Shown one piece after another: positions 1-7,187 of a stretch of 64,000 nt of DNA. Position 1 is the first letter of the stretch; each line of letters starts with the position of its first letter. The translations under genes and the position numbers were made by a program. The notes beneath the pieces are model-generated. The model was not told where the DNA came from, searched no databases, and saw only the letters and a list, made by a program, of their open reading frames with translations. This stretch comes from Alteribacter keqinensis (GTDB lineage Bacteria; Bacillota; Bacilli; Bacillales; Salisediminibacteriaceae). The stretch is from contig NZ_RHIB01000001.1 in NCBI RefSeq assembly GCF_003710255.1, positions 1,612,001 through 1,676,000 of the forward strand. The letters run 5' to 3'.

Positions 1-506
1 GTACCCCACCTTGCAATCGGGAAAAAATCCACATGTACTGCTATGTAGTTAATAAACAGCATTGACTGAATAAAGTTCGGGATGGAAATGCCGATAACAG
101 CGAACACCATCGTCATATAGTCAATCATCTTGTTATGGCGGAGAGCGGCAAAAACACCCAGTACCACACCTGAAAGAACGGAGAAAATCAATGAAGCAAT
201 ACCTAACTGAAGTGAAGCGGGGAATCCGCTTTCAATCATGTCGTTCACATCACGGGACCTTGATGTCATGGACGGTCCAAAATCAAACGTGGCGACATTC
301 TTTAAATAGGTTACATACTGGACTGGCAATGGCTGGTCCAGGTTATAATAGGCAGCCAGGTTGGCACTTGCTGCATCGGAACTTCCTGCATCCCCTGTAT
401 CCAATGGATCCCCTGGTATGGCATGCATCAGAAAAAAGGTCAGGGTAATGATAATCCAGACCGTAAGAATCATCCATAAAAAACGTTTTAATATGTATAT
501 AAGCAA
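1..506 (-). CDS. Oligopeptide-type ABC transporter permease, N-terminal part (runs off the window)
   Basis: Inner-membrane permease of the DppB/OppB family; it would form the channel for imported peptides with a second permease, ATPases and a binding protein. About 168 residues are visible. The reading frame opens with a TTG at 504-506, preceded by a GGGGGG ribosome site ten bases upstream. The first membrane segment contains LTFFLMHAIPGDP, a hallmark of the N-terminus of this family, followed by an external loop and a second hydrophobic stretch starting near residue 100. The frame is open to the window edge, so the C-terminal half and the rest of the operon lie outside. In B. subtilis the app and opp operons lie near this region, which fits. 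The substrate cannot be told from this piece. Confidence 0.85.
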   Translation of the reverse strand, partial: MLIYILKRFLWMILTVWIIITLTFFLMHAIPGDPLDTGDAGSSDAASANLAAYYNLDQPLPVQYVTYLKNVATFDFGPSMTSRSRDVNDMIESGFPASLQLGIASLIFSVLSGVVLGVFAALRHNKMIDYMTMVFAVIGISIPNFIQSMLFINYIAVHVDFFPIARWG

Positions 507-1012
507 AGTCTTGAGGCCCCCCTGTTGTAAAAGGTCTAAATTTTCCAAACATTCAGCACACACGAAATGTCCTCCGTCGAGGTGGTACAGGGACCATTAG
601 TCAACTAGTCCTGTGACCTATTAACATCTCAGCTCCTTCCTCCATTAACAAAGTTTTGAAATTACATGGTCATTATATCAAAATAGATTTTACATCACAA
701 ATAATTATAAGAATTTTCTATATTTTATGCGCTGGATATGTCAGGTTTTTTCACATGGAAAATGCATGAATAACAATGGGGGAGAAAAACGATTTCTCGG
801 TGAAAACCTTATAGATATATGAAGGTAAGCCCTTACATTGCAGTAAACATTCATGTCCTCACCCCACCCTCAAAAGGATGGAAAAAGAAAATAATGAAGA
901 AATATCCTGCATAAACACTATATACTATCCTATCTGAATTATGTAAATCCTGCGAGTGACTATAGGTCTATTTGTCCATCATTTCATACAATTCATATTC
1001 TATTAAAACAAA
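507..1012. other. Non-coding upstream region of the permease
   Basis: No believable gene. An imperfect hairpin near 585-616 (ACAGG paired with CCTGT around TAGT-CA-ACTA) lies in the presumed 5' leader of the permease transcript. The rest is AT-rich. I could not fit a T-box, SAM or other known riboswitch consensus. Confidence 0.5.
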
Positions 1013-1049
1013 AAGGAAGGTCGGAAATGTTCATCCCGGTCCCTTCCTC
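1013..1049 (-). terminator. Possible intrinsic terminator, minus strand
   Basis: On the minus strand AGGAAGG pairs with CCTTCCT across an interrupted CCGG core, followed by TTTTTGTTTT. It probably ended the transcript of the binding-protein gene at 1516-2424 before the repeat at 1098-1508 inserted between them. Confidence 0.5.
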
Positions 1050-1097
1050 TCCAACTCTTGTTGCATAAAAACCCTGTGTACCGTCATCAAAAAAAGC

Positions 1098-1508
1098 GGC
1101 TGGGACATAAAGAAAGTGTTTAGCTGAGAATCCGAATGATGCGCCAACATAGCGGATGAAATATACGCAGGCTCCTGCGGGTTAAAAGGAAGCCACTGAA
1201 AAAGTACAAAACAACTTTTTCAGTGGCTTTTATTTGAATGGCTTCAGCGGTTGCGCGCCTGATACGAGAAACCCACTCATACCAGGCTTTTAAAAATGCC
1301 AACCGTTACGCTCATTGCTTAGAAGGCACTGGAAAAGTTAAAGATCGAACTTTTTCAGTGCCTTCTGAAAAGCAAAGGTGAGACCCCGCAACGAAGTGAG
1401 AAGGCTCACCAGCTTCCCGCGGAAAGCGGAGTATATTTCAGGAGCGGTTTATTAGCGCCGCTTTTATTCGTACGGATTCTCGTTGGCTAAAACACTTCAG
1501 TCCCAGCC
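1098..1508. mobile_element. MITE-like element with 40-bp terminal inverted repeats (copy 1)
   Basis: The left end (1098-1138) begins GGCTGGGACATAAAG and the right end, read in reverse complement (1508-1468), begins GGCTGGGACTGAAG. Both continue through GTGTTT(T)AGC to GAGAATCCG, giving imperfect inverted repeats of about 40 bp. No transposase frame exists inside, so the element would need a transposase from elsewhere. The interior has the family's GC-rich core (GCTCCTGCGGG near 1170, GAGACCCCGC near 1381, CCGCGGAAAGCGGAG near 1418), split by a nested segment with two hairpins at 1190-1229 and 1321-1366. A related copy is at 14601-15115. It lies seven bases beyond the stop codon of the neighbouring gene. 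Confidence 0.75.
1190..1366. repeat. Nested hairpin-module-hairpin segment inside the MITE
   Basis: Two strong hairpins flank a short module. The first pairs AAGCCACTGAAAAAGT with ACTTTTTCAGTGGCTT and the second (1321-1366) pairs AGAAGGCACTG with CAGTGCCTTCT. Between them, on the minus strand, lies GAGTGGGTTTCTCGTATC, nearly identical to the stretch after the hairpin at 44518-44557. It splits the core of the surrounding repeat, so it looks like a later insertion. Confidence 0.6.
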
Positions 1509-1515
1509 TCTTTAT

Positions 1516-2424
1516 TTATTCAGCCATCCATTCGTCAACCAGATCACGGTTTTCTTCAATCCACTCTTTCGCCCCTTCGTACGGGTCGTCCAGGTCATTG
1601 ATTGTCGCCATGAGGTCACCGAGAGACTCGTCGTCCATCATCCAGTTGTCCATCCACTCCACCACTTCCGGATGATCATCAGCAAATCCTTCACGGGTCA
1701 TGTAATAAATATCATCGGGGTCGCCGAACACGTTCTCCGGGTCTTCCAAATACTTAATGTCATAGTCTGCAAACAGCCAGTGCGGGCTCCAAAGCGTCAC
1801 CACAATCGGCTCTTCATTTTCATACGACTGCATAAACTCTGCATTCATGGCAGGGTCTGAGCTTGTAACCAGGTTCAGATCCAGGTCGTATTCGTCTATG
1901 GCATCCCGGGCAAGATCCGTTAGGGCCGCTCCTTCTTCAATACCGACAATTTGTCCGTCAAACTCTGAGGCCATATCGTTTAATTCTTCGATCGAATCAA
2001 TATCCATGTACTCCGGAACGGCAAACCCAAGCTCTGTTCCCTCATACCAGATTTCCCTCATGTCAACGTCATCACCGTACTCTTCTTCGTAGGATTCATC
2101 CGTATTCGGAAGCCATACTTCAGGGGCAATATCCAGCTCACCCCTGGAAATTCCGAGCCAGACCGGCGCTTTGTCCATGGACTGAATGTCCACTTCGTAG
2201 CCCTCTTCTTCCAGCAGCACCTTCCACATGTTTGAGACAGCAATATTTTCAGCCCAGTTATTCCGGCCAATCACAATCTCACCTTTATCTTCGGATGTCT
2301 CTTCAGCAGTTTCATCTCCACCGGCGTCCCCGCCTTCTTCAGGTGCTTCTCCACCGCCGCCGCAGGCTGTTGCGGCCATAAGCATTCCCAGTGAAAGTGC
2401 AAGTAACCCTTTATGCTTCTTCAT
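1516..2424 (-). CDS. Glycine betaine/choline-type ABC transporter substrate-binding lipoprotein
   Basis: Extracellular binding protein of the OpuAC/ProX family, which captures quaternary-ammonium osmoprotectants for an ABC importer. It has 302 residues with a lipoprotein signal peptide ending ATACGG (lipidated Cys21), then a Gly/Glu/Asp-rich linker. The mature domain starts IVIGRNNWAENIAVSN and keeps Trp/Tyr-rich patches (PVWLG, PEVWLP, LWSPHW) of the kind that form the aromatic cage around a trimethylammonium group. The domain is very acidic, as usual for extracellular proteins of halophiles. No permease or ATPase gene adjoins it, so it appears to be an orphan or remote subunit. An AGAGGTG ribosome site seven bases upstream fixes the start. 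The family is clear; the exact ligand is inferred. Confidence 0.88.
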   Translation of the reverse strand: MKKHKGLLALSLGMLMAATACGGGGEAPEEGGDAGGDETAEETSEDKGEIVIGRNNWAENIAVSNMWKVLLEEEGYEVDIQSMDKAPVWLGISRGELDIAPEVWLPNTDESYEEEYGDDVDMREIWYEGTELGFAVPEYMDIDSIEELNDMASEFDGQIVGIEEGAALTDLARDAIDEYDLDLNLVTSSDPAMNAEFMQSYENEEPIVVTLWSPHWLFADYDIKYLEDPENVFGDPDDIYYMTREGFADDHPEVVEWMDNWMMDDESLGDLMATINDLDDPYEGAKEWIEENRDLVDEWMAE

Positions 2425-2461
2425 CCATGTACACCTCTTTTTTCCAAATTTACGTTACCAG

Positions 2462-2486
2462 AACGTATTTTTTCCAATCATACGTT
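2462..2486. promoter_or_regulatory. Inverted repeat upstream of the binding-protein gene, possible operator
   Basis: AACGTAT and ATACGTT form a perfect inverted repeat with an 11-base spacer about 40-60 bases upstream of the binding-protein start. A further ACGTT lies at about 2452. Osmoprotectant uptake genes in Bacillus are often controlled by GbsR/OpcR-type repressors. Assigning this site to such a regulator is inference only. Confidence 0.4.
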
Positions 2487-2556
2487 TGTTATTCACAATA
2501 GCCCGCCCGTGAGGTGTTATGATTGGATAAATGAGTGAAAGAGAGGAGTTATTTTT

Positions 2557-3252
2557 ATGGAAAGCCCCCTTCATGAACATTTAAAAAAACAGGCCCTGTA
2601 CTGGCTGAAAGATAAAGTAGTTGACCTCTGCGCAAGCGAGGTAAAGTTATTTGTGAAACGAAAAAAACTGAAAGCAGACGCCCTCGGCATTAATATCAGG
2701 CGTCAGGAGTCCCGGATCATCGAAGTAAAAGTGTCCAGATCTGATTTTTTGCGGGATGAGGTCCTCCGGATGCCCTATGGCTATCATGAAATTGCCGATT
2801 ATGCCTATATAATGACGCCAGCCGGACTCCTCGTCCCGGATGAGGTACCCCCGGGATACGGTCTTCTCGAGATTGACGAATTTGACAATGTGGCTGTGAG
2901 GAAAAACCCTGTCCGCAACCCGAACCCGGTTGTGGATCTTGAAATTTTAACGAAGCGTACCGCCCGTGCAGCCACAAATGCCGTCCTGTTTAAAGAGCTG
3001 AGTAAAGAGCAGCGGGATGTGACAAAAGGGGCATTTGCCAGAAACCCGAAAGCCCATCTCGTAAATGCCACTTGTCCATTATGTAAAAAACGCCACAAGT
3101 ACCTGATCCGGGCTGAAGGTCAGGATACGGTAAACTGTAAAGGACAGGGGTGCAAACACACAATCCCCCTTGATAAAGCCCGTGTTCATATCGTGACTTC
3201 GTATAATGAGAGGTTTTATAAGGATCTTCATAAAATTATGGAAGATGAATAG
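2557..3252 (+). CDS. MmcB-like putative PDDEXK nuclease / DNA repair protein with zinc finger
   Basis: Cytoplasmic protein of 231 residues. The N-terminal half carries a restriction-endonuclease-like core: an ALGIN stretch near residue 45, then IIEVKVSRSDFLRD (about 55-68), where E-x-K is the typical metal and catalytic motif. This resembles the MmcB family of DNA repair proteins. The C-terminal part has CPLC and CKGQGC-H pairs (about 170-200), probably a zinc ribbon. The start is supported by GAGGAG eight bases upstream. It is transcribed alone, and its 3' flank carries a short array of 21-bp repeats (3316-3400). Nuclease activity is inferred from the motif only. Confidence 0.7.
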   Translation: MESPLHEHLKKQALYWLKDKVVDLCASEVKLFVKRKKLKADALGINIRRQESRIIEVKVSRSDFLRDEVLRMPYGYHEIADYAYIMTPAGLLVPDEVPPGYGLLEIDEFDNVAVRKNPVRNPNPVVDLEILTKRTARAATNAVLFKELSKEQRDVTKGAFARNPKAHLVNATCPLCKKRHKYLIRAEGQDTVNCKGQGCKHTIPLDKARVHIVTSYNERFYKDLHKIMEDE

Positions 3253-3315
3253 TAGATTTTAGCCGGTAATGGCTCCTCATAGGTCACGGTTTCCATTTAT
3301 ATGGGAAAAAATCTG

Positions 3316-3400
3316 GAATTCTTAACTTAAAAGGTCTTAACAACCAGGCCGGAATTCTTAACTTTGAGGAAGGACACCTTAACACAAATCCCCTAATTCC
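3316..3400 (+). repeat. Degenerate 21-bp-period repeat array
   Basis: CTTAAC recurs at 3336, 3357 and 3378, exactly 21 bp apart, with an extra copy at 3321. The bases before each unit end GAATT or CAC. GGAATTCTTAACTT occurs twice, 36 bp apart. No protein or RNA explanation is apparent. Confidence 0.55.
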
Positions 3401-3412
3401 CTTCCCCGGGCG

Positions 3413-3445
3413 AAAAAAAAAGACTGCGCACTACCAGGCGCAGTC
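3413..3445 (-). terminator. Intrinsic terminator of the YjcZ-family gene
   Basis: GACTGCGC pairs with GCGCAGTC across an 8-base loop. On the minus strand it is followed by a run of T (AAAAAAAAA on the plus strand at 3413-3421). It lies 20 bases past the stop codon of the small gene at 3466-3591. Confidence 0.85.
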
Positions 3446-3465
3446 GTTCCCCGATATAGTTGCTA

Positions 3466-3591
3466 CTACCAAGACCAGGCAGCGCCAGCGATGATGACAA
3501 GAAGGATGAACAATACGAGAATCAACCCGATGCCGTATCCTCCGCCTGATGGTGCACAACCGTAATTATATCCACCGTAACCCCAGCACAT
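3466..3591 (-). CDS. YjcZ-family sporulation mini-protein
   Basis: A 41-residue protein. The N-terminus is rich in Gly and Tyr (MCWGYGGYNYGCAPSGGGYG), followed by one hydrophobic helix (GIGLILVLFILLVIIAGAAW) ending SW. This layout is typical of the YjcZ/YjcM/SscA-type small proteins that Bacillus makes during sporulation, which are thought to associate with the coat or membrane. An AGGTAGGTG ribosome site precedes the ATG and a strong terminator follows. A shorter relative is at 33952-34038. Confidence 0.8.
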   Translation of the reverse strand: MCWGYGGYNYGCAPSGGGYGIGLILVLFILLVIIAGAAWSW

Positions 3592-3729
3592 ATGTGACAC
3601 CTACCTTTTTTTAAGGATGTACTACAGTATAGTTTGAAAAGTCCGACCGGCTTGTTCATTCGCCCGGTATCAGCAAAATATCTCTGTATATGTGTGGATA
3701 AACTTGACGGTAGGCTATCAGGATTGCTG

Positions 3730-3830
3730 TTATTTTACACTTATCCTTCTGTTTTTTTACGGTTAATCGGCGGCATTCTACGGTTGGCCTTCGCTTTTCT
3801 ACACTTCGCCAGCCCTTTTTCCACTTAGTA
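3730..3830 (+). repeat. Degenerate 21-bp-period repeat array
   Basis: TTAC, TTAC, CTAC, CTAC and TTCC begin at 3735, 3757, 3778, 3799 and about 3819, a spacing of 20-22 bp. Each is followed by a (C/G)(C/G)TT-like step and preceded by TTT or ATT. The stretch lies between the divergent genes at 3466-3591 and 3931-4716, in a gap of 339 bp that holds no gene. Confidence 0.6.
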
Positions 3831-3930
3831 CTTCAGACCCCAACCACAGCGCTCCCGAAAAAAAATATAAATGAGCCACCCCATTTTTCGCTTTCCCCGT
3901 TTACTTAATAGGTGAAGGGAGAGGTGGCTC

Positions 3931-4716
3931 ATGGCAAAAGCGATGGTCAATGATCATGTGGACAGTTTTAAGAGATATTCTCAGTTTGACAGTGTGAAGG
4001 AGTTTAACGCGCATTTGAACAGTTGGCTCAGCGATCCGGCAGTAAAGCTTGGTAAAAAGGAAGTGATCGGGTTAAAAGCGCTGAGCAGATATGCCGTAAA
4101 GGTGATTGGTGTTGCAAATGCGAATGTGGCGACGGTATTAAAGACCGCTCAGGGACAGCTCTCACGGGCCACATACAAACGGATGATCCAAAAAGCAAAG
4201 GCGGCCGGGATGGTTACTGTATATGGAACGGTAAGAAAGTCGGGAGCACAGTCGAGTAATCTCGTTGTGTTTAACCCTTATCCGGTACAGAATGAGCCGG
4301 GCCCCCCGGTGAAAATGACCCCCCATAAACAAAGTTCTTTTAAACCAAAAGATCCAAAAAAGATCGTTAAAAATAACGTAAGGCACGATAAAATGAGCCC
4401 GGCTGTTCCCGAACGGTTCTCAAAAGTGGTGTCCAGCTTTTATCCGGAACAGGGGGCTGTTAAGGAATTTTGGTCCATGACCACACGGGCGGCATGGCGG
4501 TATTGCTTTGAGCATTGTGACTGGCTCACCGATGAAGCCGTTCTTGCGTTCAAGGAGATGATCTCAAGGCTTAAGCAAAAGAAAGTAAACAACCCCGTTG
4601 CGTATTATTTCGGCATACTGATTAAAATGCTCGAGCAAAAATACTACGAAGACCTTAACAGACTCGCAGACAACATAACTGAACCATCGAAGGGCCACTG
4701 GCTTCACGCAAATTAA
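3931..4716 (+). CDS. Helix-turn-helix protein of unknown function
   Basis: Cytoplasmic basic protein of 261 residues. Residues about 40-110 form a winged-helix-like domain (KEVIGLKALSRYAVKVIGVA, then LSRATYKRMIQKAKAAGMV) ending in a wing-like TVYGTVRKSGAQ followed by SNLVVFNPYP. This layout is seen in replication-initiation-like and plasmid-type HTH proteins of Bacillus. A proline- and lysine-rich linker (about 115-155) leads to a helical C-terminal region. The ribosome site GAGAGG lies six bases before the ATG. It stands alone, ends at a strong hairpin, and faces the acyltransferase gene. DNA binding is likely; the target is unknown. Confidence 0.6.
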   Translation: MAKAMVNDHVDSFKRYSQFDSVKEFNAHLNSWLSDPAVKLGKKEVIGLKALSRYAVKVIGVANANVATVLKTAQGQLSRATYKRMIQKAKAAGMVTVYGTVRKSGAQSSNLVVFNPYPVQNEPGPPVKMTPHKQSSFKPKDPKKIVKNNVRHDKMSPAVPERFSKVVSSFYPEQGAVKEFWSMTTRAAWRYCFEHCDWLTDEAVLAFKEMISRLKQKKVNNPVAYYFGILIKMLEQKYYEDLNRLADNITEPSKGHWLHAN

Positions 4717-4717
4717 A

Positions 4718-4763
4718 AGAGGCTGACCCCAAAGGTCAGTTTTTACCTTTTGGGTTAGCCTCG
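4718..4763. terminator. Long hairpin between convergent genes, probable bidirectional terminator
   Basis: GAGGCTGACCC pairs with GGGTTAGCCTC (one mismatch) and the stem continues through AAAGGT/ACCTTT around a CAGTTTTT loop. It is followed by GAAGCAG and GCGGAGCCATTGCC, wording also seen in the module after the hairpin at 44518, so it may be a shortened copy of that repeat. Confidence 0.7.
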
Positions 4764-4810
4764 AAGCAGAGAGCGGAGCCATTGCCAATCTACTCTTAAG
4801 AAAGACTCTC

Positions 4811-5872
4811 TTATCTGGCAGTCTTCACGGTCTGCCTGTTCGGAGACGGCAGCTTTTTTCCGATCAGCAGTTTTCCCGGTGCCCAGAGATGAATCAATTT
4901 CGCAACTGCAATCGAACCAATCAGGGCGGCAACAAAAATAAACAACGTATATATAGTGGGGCTTACCCCCGCAATCGCCGGGATCGGGTAAATCACAAGA
5001 GTGTGAAGCAGGTAAATGTTAAACGAGTACTTACTCACAAACATAACCGGCCACGGAACCTTTTTCGCCCGGGCTGCGATAAACAGAATAAGGGCCACCA
5101 CAGCGATTGTATATACGATATTATCCAGCCGCTTGGATGAAACCACATCAATAAAATCCGTTCTGACGTTCACAATAATCCACCCAAGAGCAATCACCGG
5201 CACCGCTGTAACCGTGCGCCTGTGACTGATAATCCAGGTTTTCACACGGTCAAAATGACGCCCTGCATAATATCCGAGGGTGAAATAAAAGATCCATCCA
5301 AAAAACGGAATCCAATGCCCCCTGAGCCAGATATACTCGGCCACCTGGTTTGAAGGCGGTTCATTAAAATTGAAGAAGCCGATATAAGCCGCCTGAACCG
5401 CGAATGCGACAAGCAGTACAGGCGCTGCCGGGAAGCGTTGAAGCTTTTTATTCAGCAAAACATGAAGGATGTAAAACTGAAAGATAATTAACACAAAGTA
5501 ACCTGTATATCCCCCGGCAAACAAATTCAAAGCTCCGTTTTGAAAGAACGCTCCTGGCGTGTCTGACTGAAGCAAGGCAAAAATTAATCCCATAACTGCA
5601 AAGGGGACAAGCAGAAACCGGATCCGTTTTTTAAAGAAGCCCGGAGGCACTCCATCTGGATAGGCTCTTGCCAGAAGAAGCTCTGATATAAACACAAATG
5701 CCGGCGTACCAAAAAAGGCCGCAAACCGGATGAAAATAAGAAAATATTCCTCAAACTGGGACAGGGCCCCTTCATAATTTGCCAGTGTTGTGTTCACTGC
5801 GTGAACAAGGACTACGGCTAAACAGGCAAGCGCTCTGATCCAGTAGACTTCATAGATGATTTTTTTACTCAT
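4811..5872 (-). CDS. Acyltransferase family 3 membrane protein
   Basis: Integral membrane protein of 353 residues with about ten hydrophobic segments and little soluble domain. The N-terminus YWIRALACLAVVLVHAVNTT matches the first helix of acyltransferase-3 (OatA/NodX/WecH-type) enzymes, including the conserved R and H. Such proteins transfer acetyl or other acyl groups across the membrane onto sugars of the wall, capsule or exopolysaccharide. There is no C-terminal SGNH domain, so it is the short form. An AAGGAG ribosome site nine bases upstream supports the start. The gene is monocistronic. The acceptor is unknown. Confidence 0.82.
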   Translation of the reverse strand: MSKKIIYEVYWIRALACLAVVLVHAVNTTLANYEGALSQFEEYFLIFIRFAAFFGTPAFVFISELLLARAYPDGVPPGFFKKRIRFLLVPFAVMGLIFALLQSDTPGAFFQNGALNLFAGGYTGYFVLIIFQFYILHVLLNKKLQRFPAAPVLLVAFAVQAAYIGFFNFNEPPSNQVAEYIWLRGHWIPFFGWIFYFTLGYYAGRHFDRVKTWIISHRRTVTAVPVIALGWIIVNVRTDFIDVVSSKRLDNIVYTIAVVALILFIAARAKKVPWPVMFVSKYSFNIYLLHTLVIYPIPAIAGVSPTIYTLFIFVAALIGSIAVAKLIHLWAPGKLLIGKKLPSPNRQTVKTAR

Positions 5873-6104
5873 GCTGAAACGCTCCTTCTGCCAAAGCTTG
5901 ACCGGACTCTGTCTATATCTTTCGTTTATTCCATGATTTTTTGAACGTGGAAAAGATTACATTCTACAGATCCGGAAACTCATAAGCCTTCATGGGGGTC
6001 CTGTCGCTTATCTCATTCCCTTTCATCGGTACACTTAAAAAGAATCAGGCAGGGTCCTGAAACCCTTCCTTGTAAAGCAGGCATGATGCTTTTCTATCAG
6101 GTTC

Positions 6105-6290
6105 TGTTAAAGATTATTCTTGATTTATAACACTATTGATTGCACCGAATGCGCTGCCATGAGCGTTCACATCTCAGCTTCGACACAAAAAGCTGCAAAG
6201 CATACCTCGCTGAGGAAAAAGCAGCGATGCTTCATATGAAAGCAGGCTCACCTCGCTCCCCATGCAATGAGCGTAAACCAACAACTGTAC
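6105..6290 (+). repeat. Decayed copy of the GC-rich interspersed repeat
   Basis: The gap 5873-6476 holds no gene. Within it the left flank (TTAAAGATTATTCTTG, TATTGATTGCACCGAATGCGC) and the right flank (GCAATGAGCGTAAACCAACA) match the ends of the repeat copies at 14775-14958 and 53938-54127. The central CTCCTGCGG/GAGGAGGCTC part has been replaced or has decayed. Confidence 0.5.
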
Positions 6291-6476
6291 TTACAAAGCC
6301 TTCTATTAACCTATTTCCCTCTTTTCCCTTTACGGTAACCGGTTTTTCCGCGATGCTTTTTAAGCGGTTCACCGCCTCCTGAGCTCGTTTGTATTAATCG
6401 TCCTTCTCTGGTCTAAATCCAAAGGATGGTTCATCTATATGGTAAAGACAAGCTCGTTTTCCCGGGAGGTAGGTTG

Positions 6477-7139
6477 ATGATAATTATGCTCGTCAAGCAG
6501 ATGGTTCTCGGATTATCGATCGCAGCGCCGATCGGCCCGATCAATATTGAAATTATCCGGCGTGGTATTTTTCAGGGCTTCTGGTCCTCGCTGCTCGTAG
6601 GCGCAGGGGGGATGAGTACCGACCTTGTGCTGATGTTTTTTATGTACAAAGGTCTATCCGGTATCCTGACTTTAGAAGCTGTGCAGTTCCTTCTTCTTGT
6701 CCTTGGCGCTTTTTTCCTGACTTACACCGGTTTTTCGGGGCTGCGGCAGCCTGCTTCTTTATCTGAACCCTTTATGGATATGCGTGAAGATTCGCCGGTT
6801 TCCTATGAAAAAAAATCTCTCCTCCACGCTTATGTAACCGGGGCATCCATTGCTGCTTTCAATCCTCTGAATCTATTGTTCTGGCTCGGTATCTACGGAT
6901 CTGTTCTGAGTGACACATTTGCGGACGAAAATAAACTCCGGGCATTTACTGTAAGCAGTGCTGTCTTTTTAGGCATCGGGCTCTGGAACCTGAATCTCGC
7001 ATTTACGGTCCAGTTCGGTAAAAAACTTCTGACACAGAGGATGCTTCAGGGGATCTGCACCGCGGCCAGCATGGTTCTTATCGGCTTCGGGGGCTACTTC
7101 GCGTGGAAAGCGGTTCTGAAAGTGATTGTATTTATGTAA
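6477..7139 (+). CDS. LysE/RhtB-family exporter
   Basis: Membrane exporter of 220 residues with about six transmembrane helices. Members of this family expel amino acids and similar small metabolites. The N-terminal helix carries LGLSIAAPIGPINIEIIRRG, the family signature with PxGP and the following charged residues, and the second half contains AFNPLNLLFWLGIYG. I chose the ATG at 6477 rather than an in-frame ATG at 6426 because GGGAGG lies directly upstream at the right spacing and because family members start close to the first helix. The gene is convergent with the next one. The substrate cannot be predicted. Confidence 0.85.
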   Translation: MIIMLVKQMVLGLSIAAPIGPINIEIIRRGIFQGFWSSLLVGAGGMSTDLVLMFFMYKGLSGILTLEAVQFLLLVLGAFFLTYTGFSGLRQPASLSEPFMDMREDSPVSYEKKSLLHAYVTGASIAAFNPLNLLFWLGIYGSVLSDTFADENKLRAFTVSSAVFLGIGLWNLNLAFTVQFGKKLLTQRMLQGICTAASMVLIGFGGYFAWKAVLKVIVFM

Positions 7140-7142
7140 AAC

Positions 7143-7182
7143 AGAAGCCGGGCGGCGGGGCATCCCTCCTCCTGGCTTCCTT
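7143..7182. terminator. Probable terminator between convergent genes
   Basis: AGAAGCCGGG pairs with CCTGGCTTC with a bulge, in the 48-bp space between the convergent exporter and dehydrogenase genes. It has only a short T-run, so confidence is limited. Confidence 0.4.
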
Positions 7183-7187
7183 GTCGT

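Noticed and set aside
507-1012. T-box or other riboswitch upstream of the permease
   Set aside because: A hairpin exists near 590-616, but no specifier or antiterminator sequence could be matched.
3634-3828. 64-codon plus-strand frame over the repeat array at 3730
   Set aside because: It is open only because the 21-bp period is seven codons. It has no ribosome site and no conserved-looking protein.
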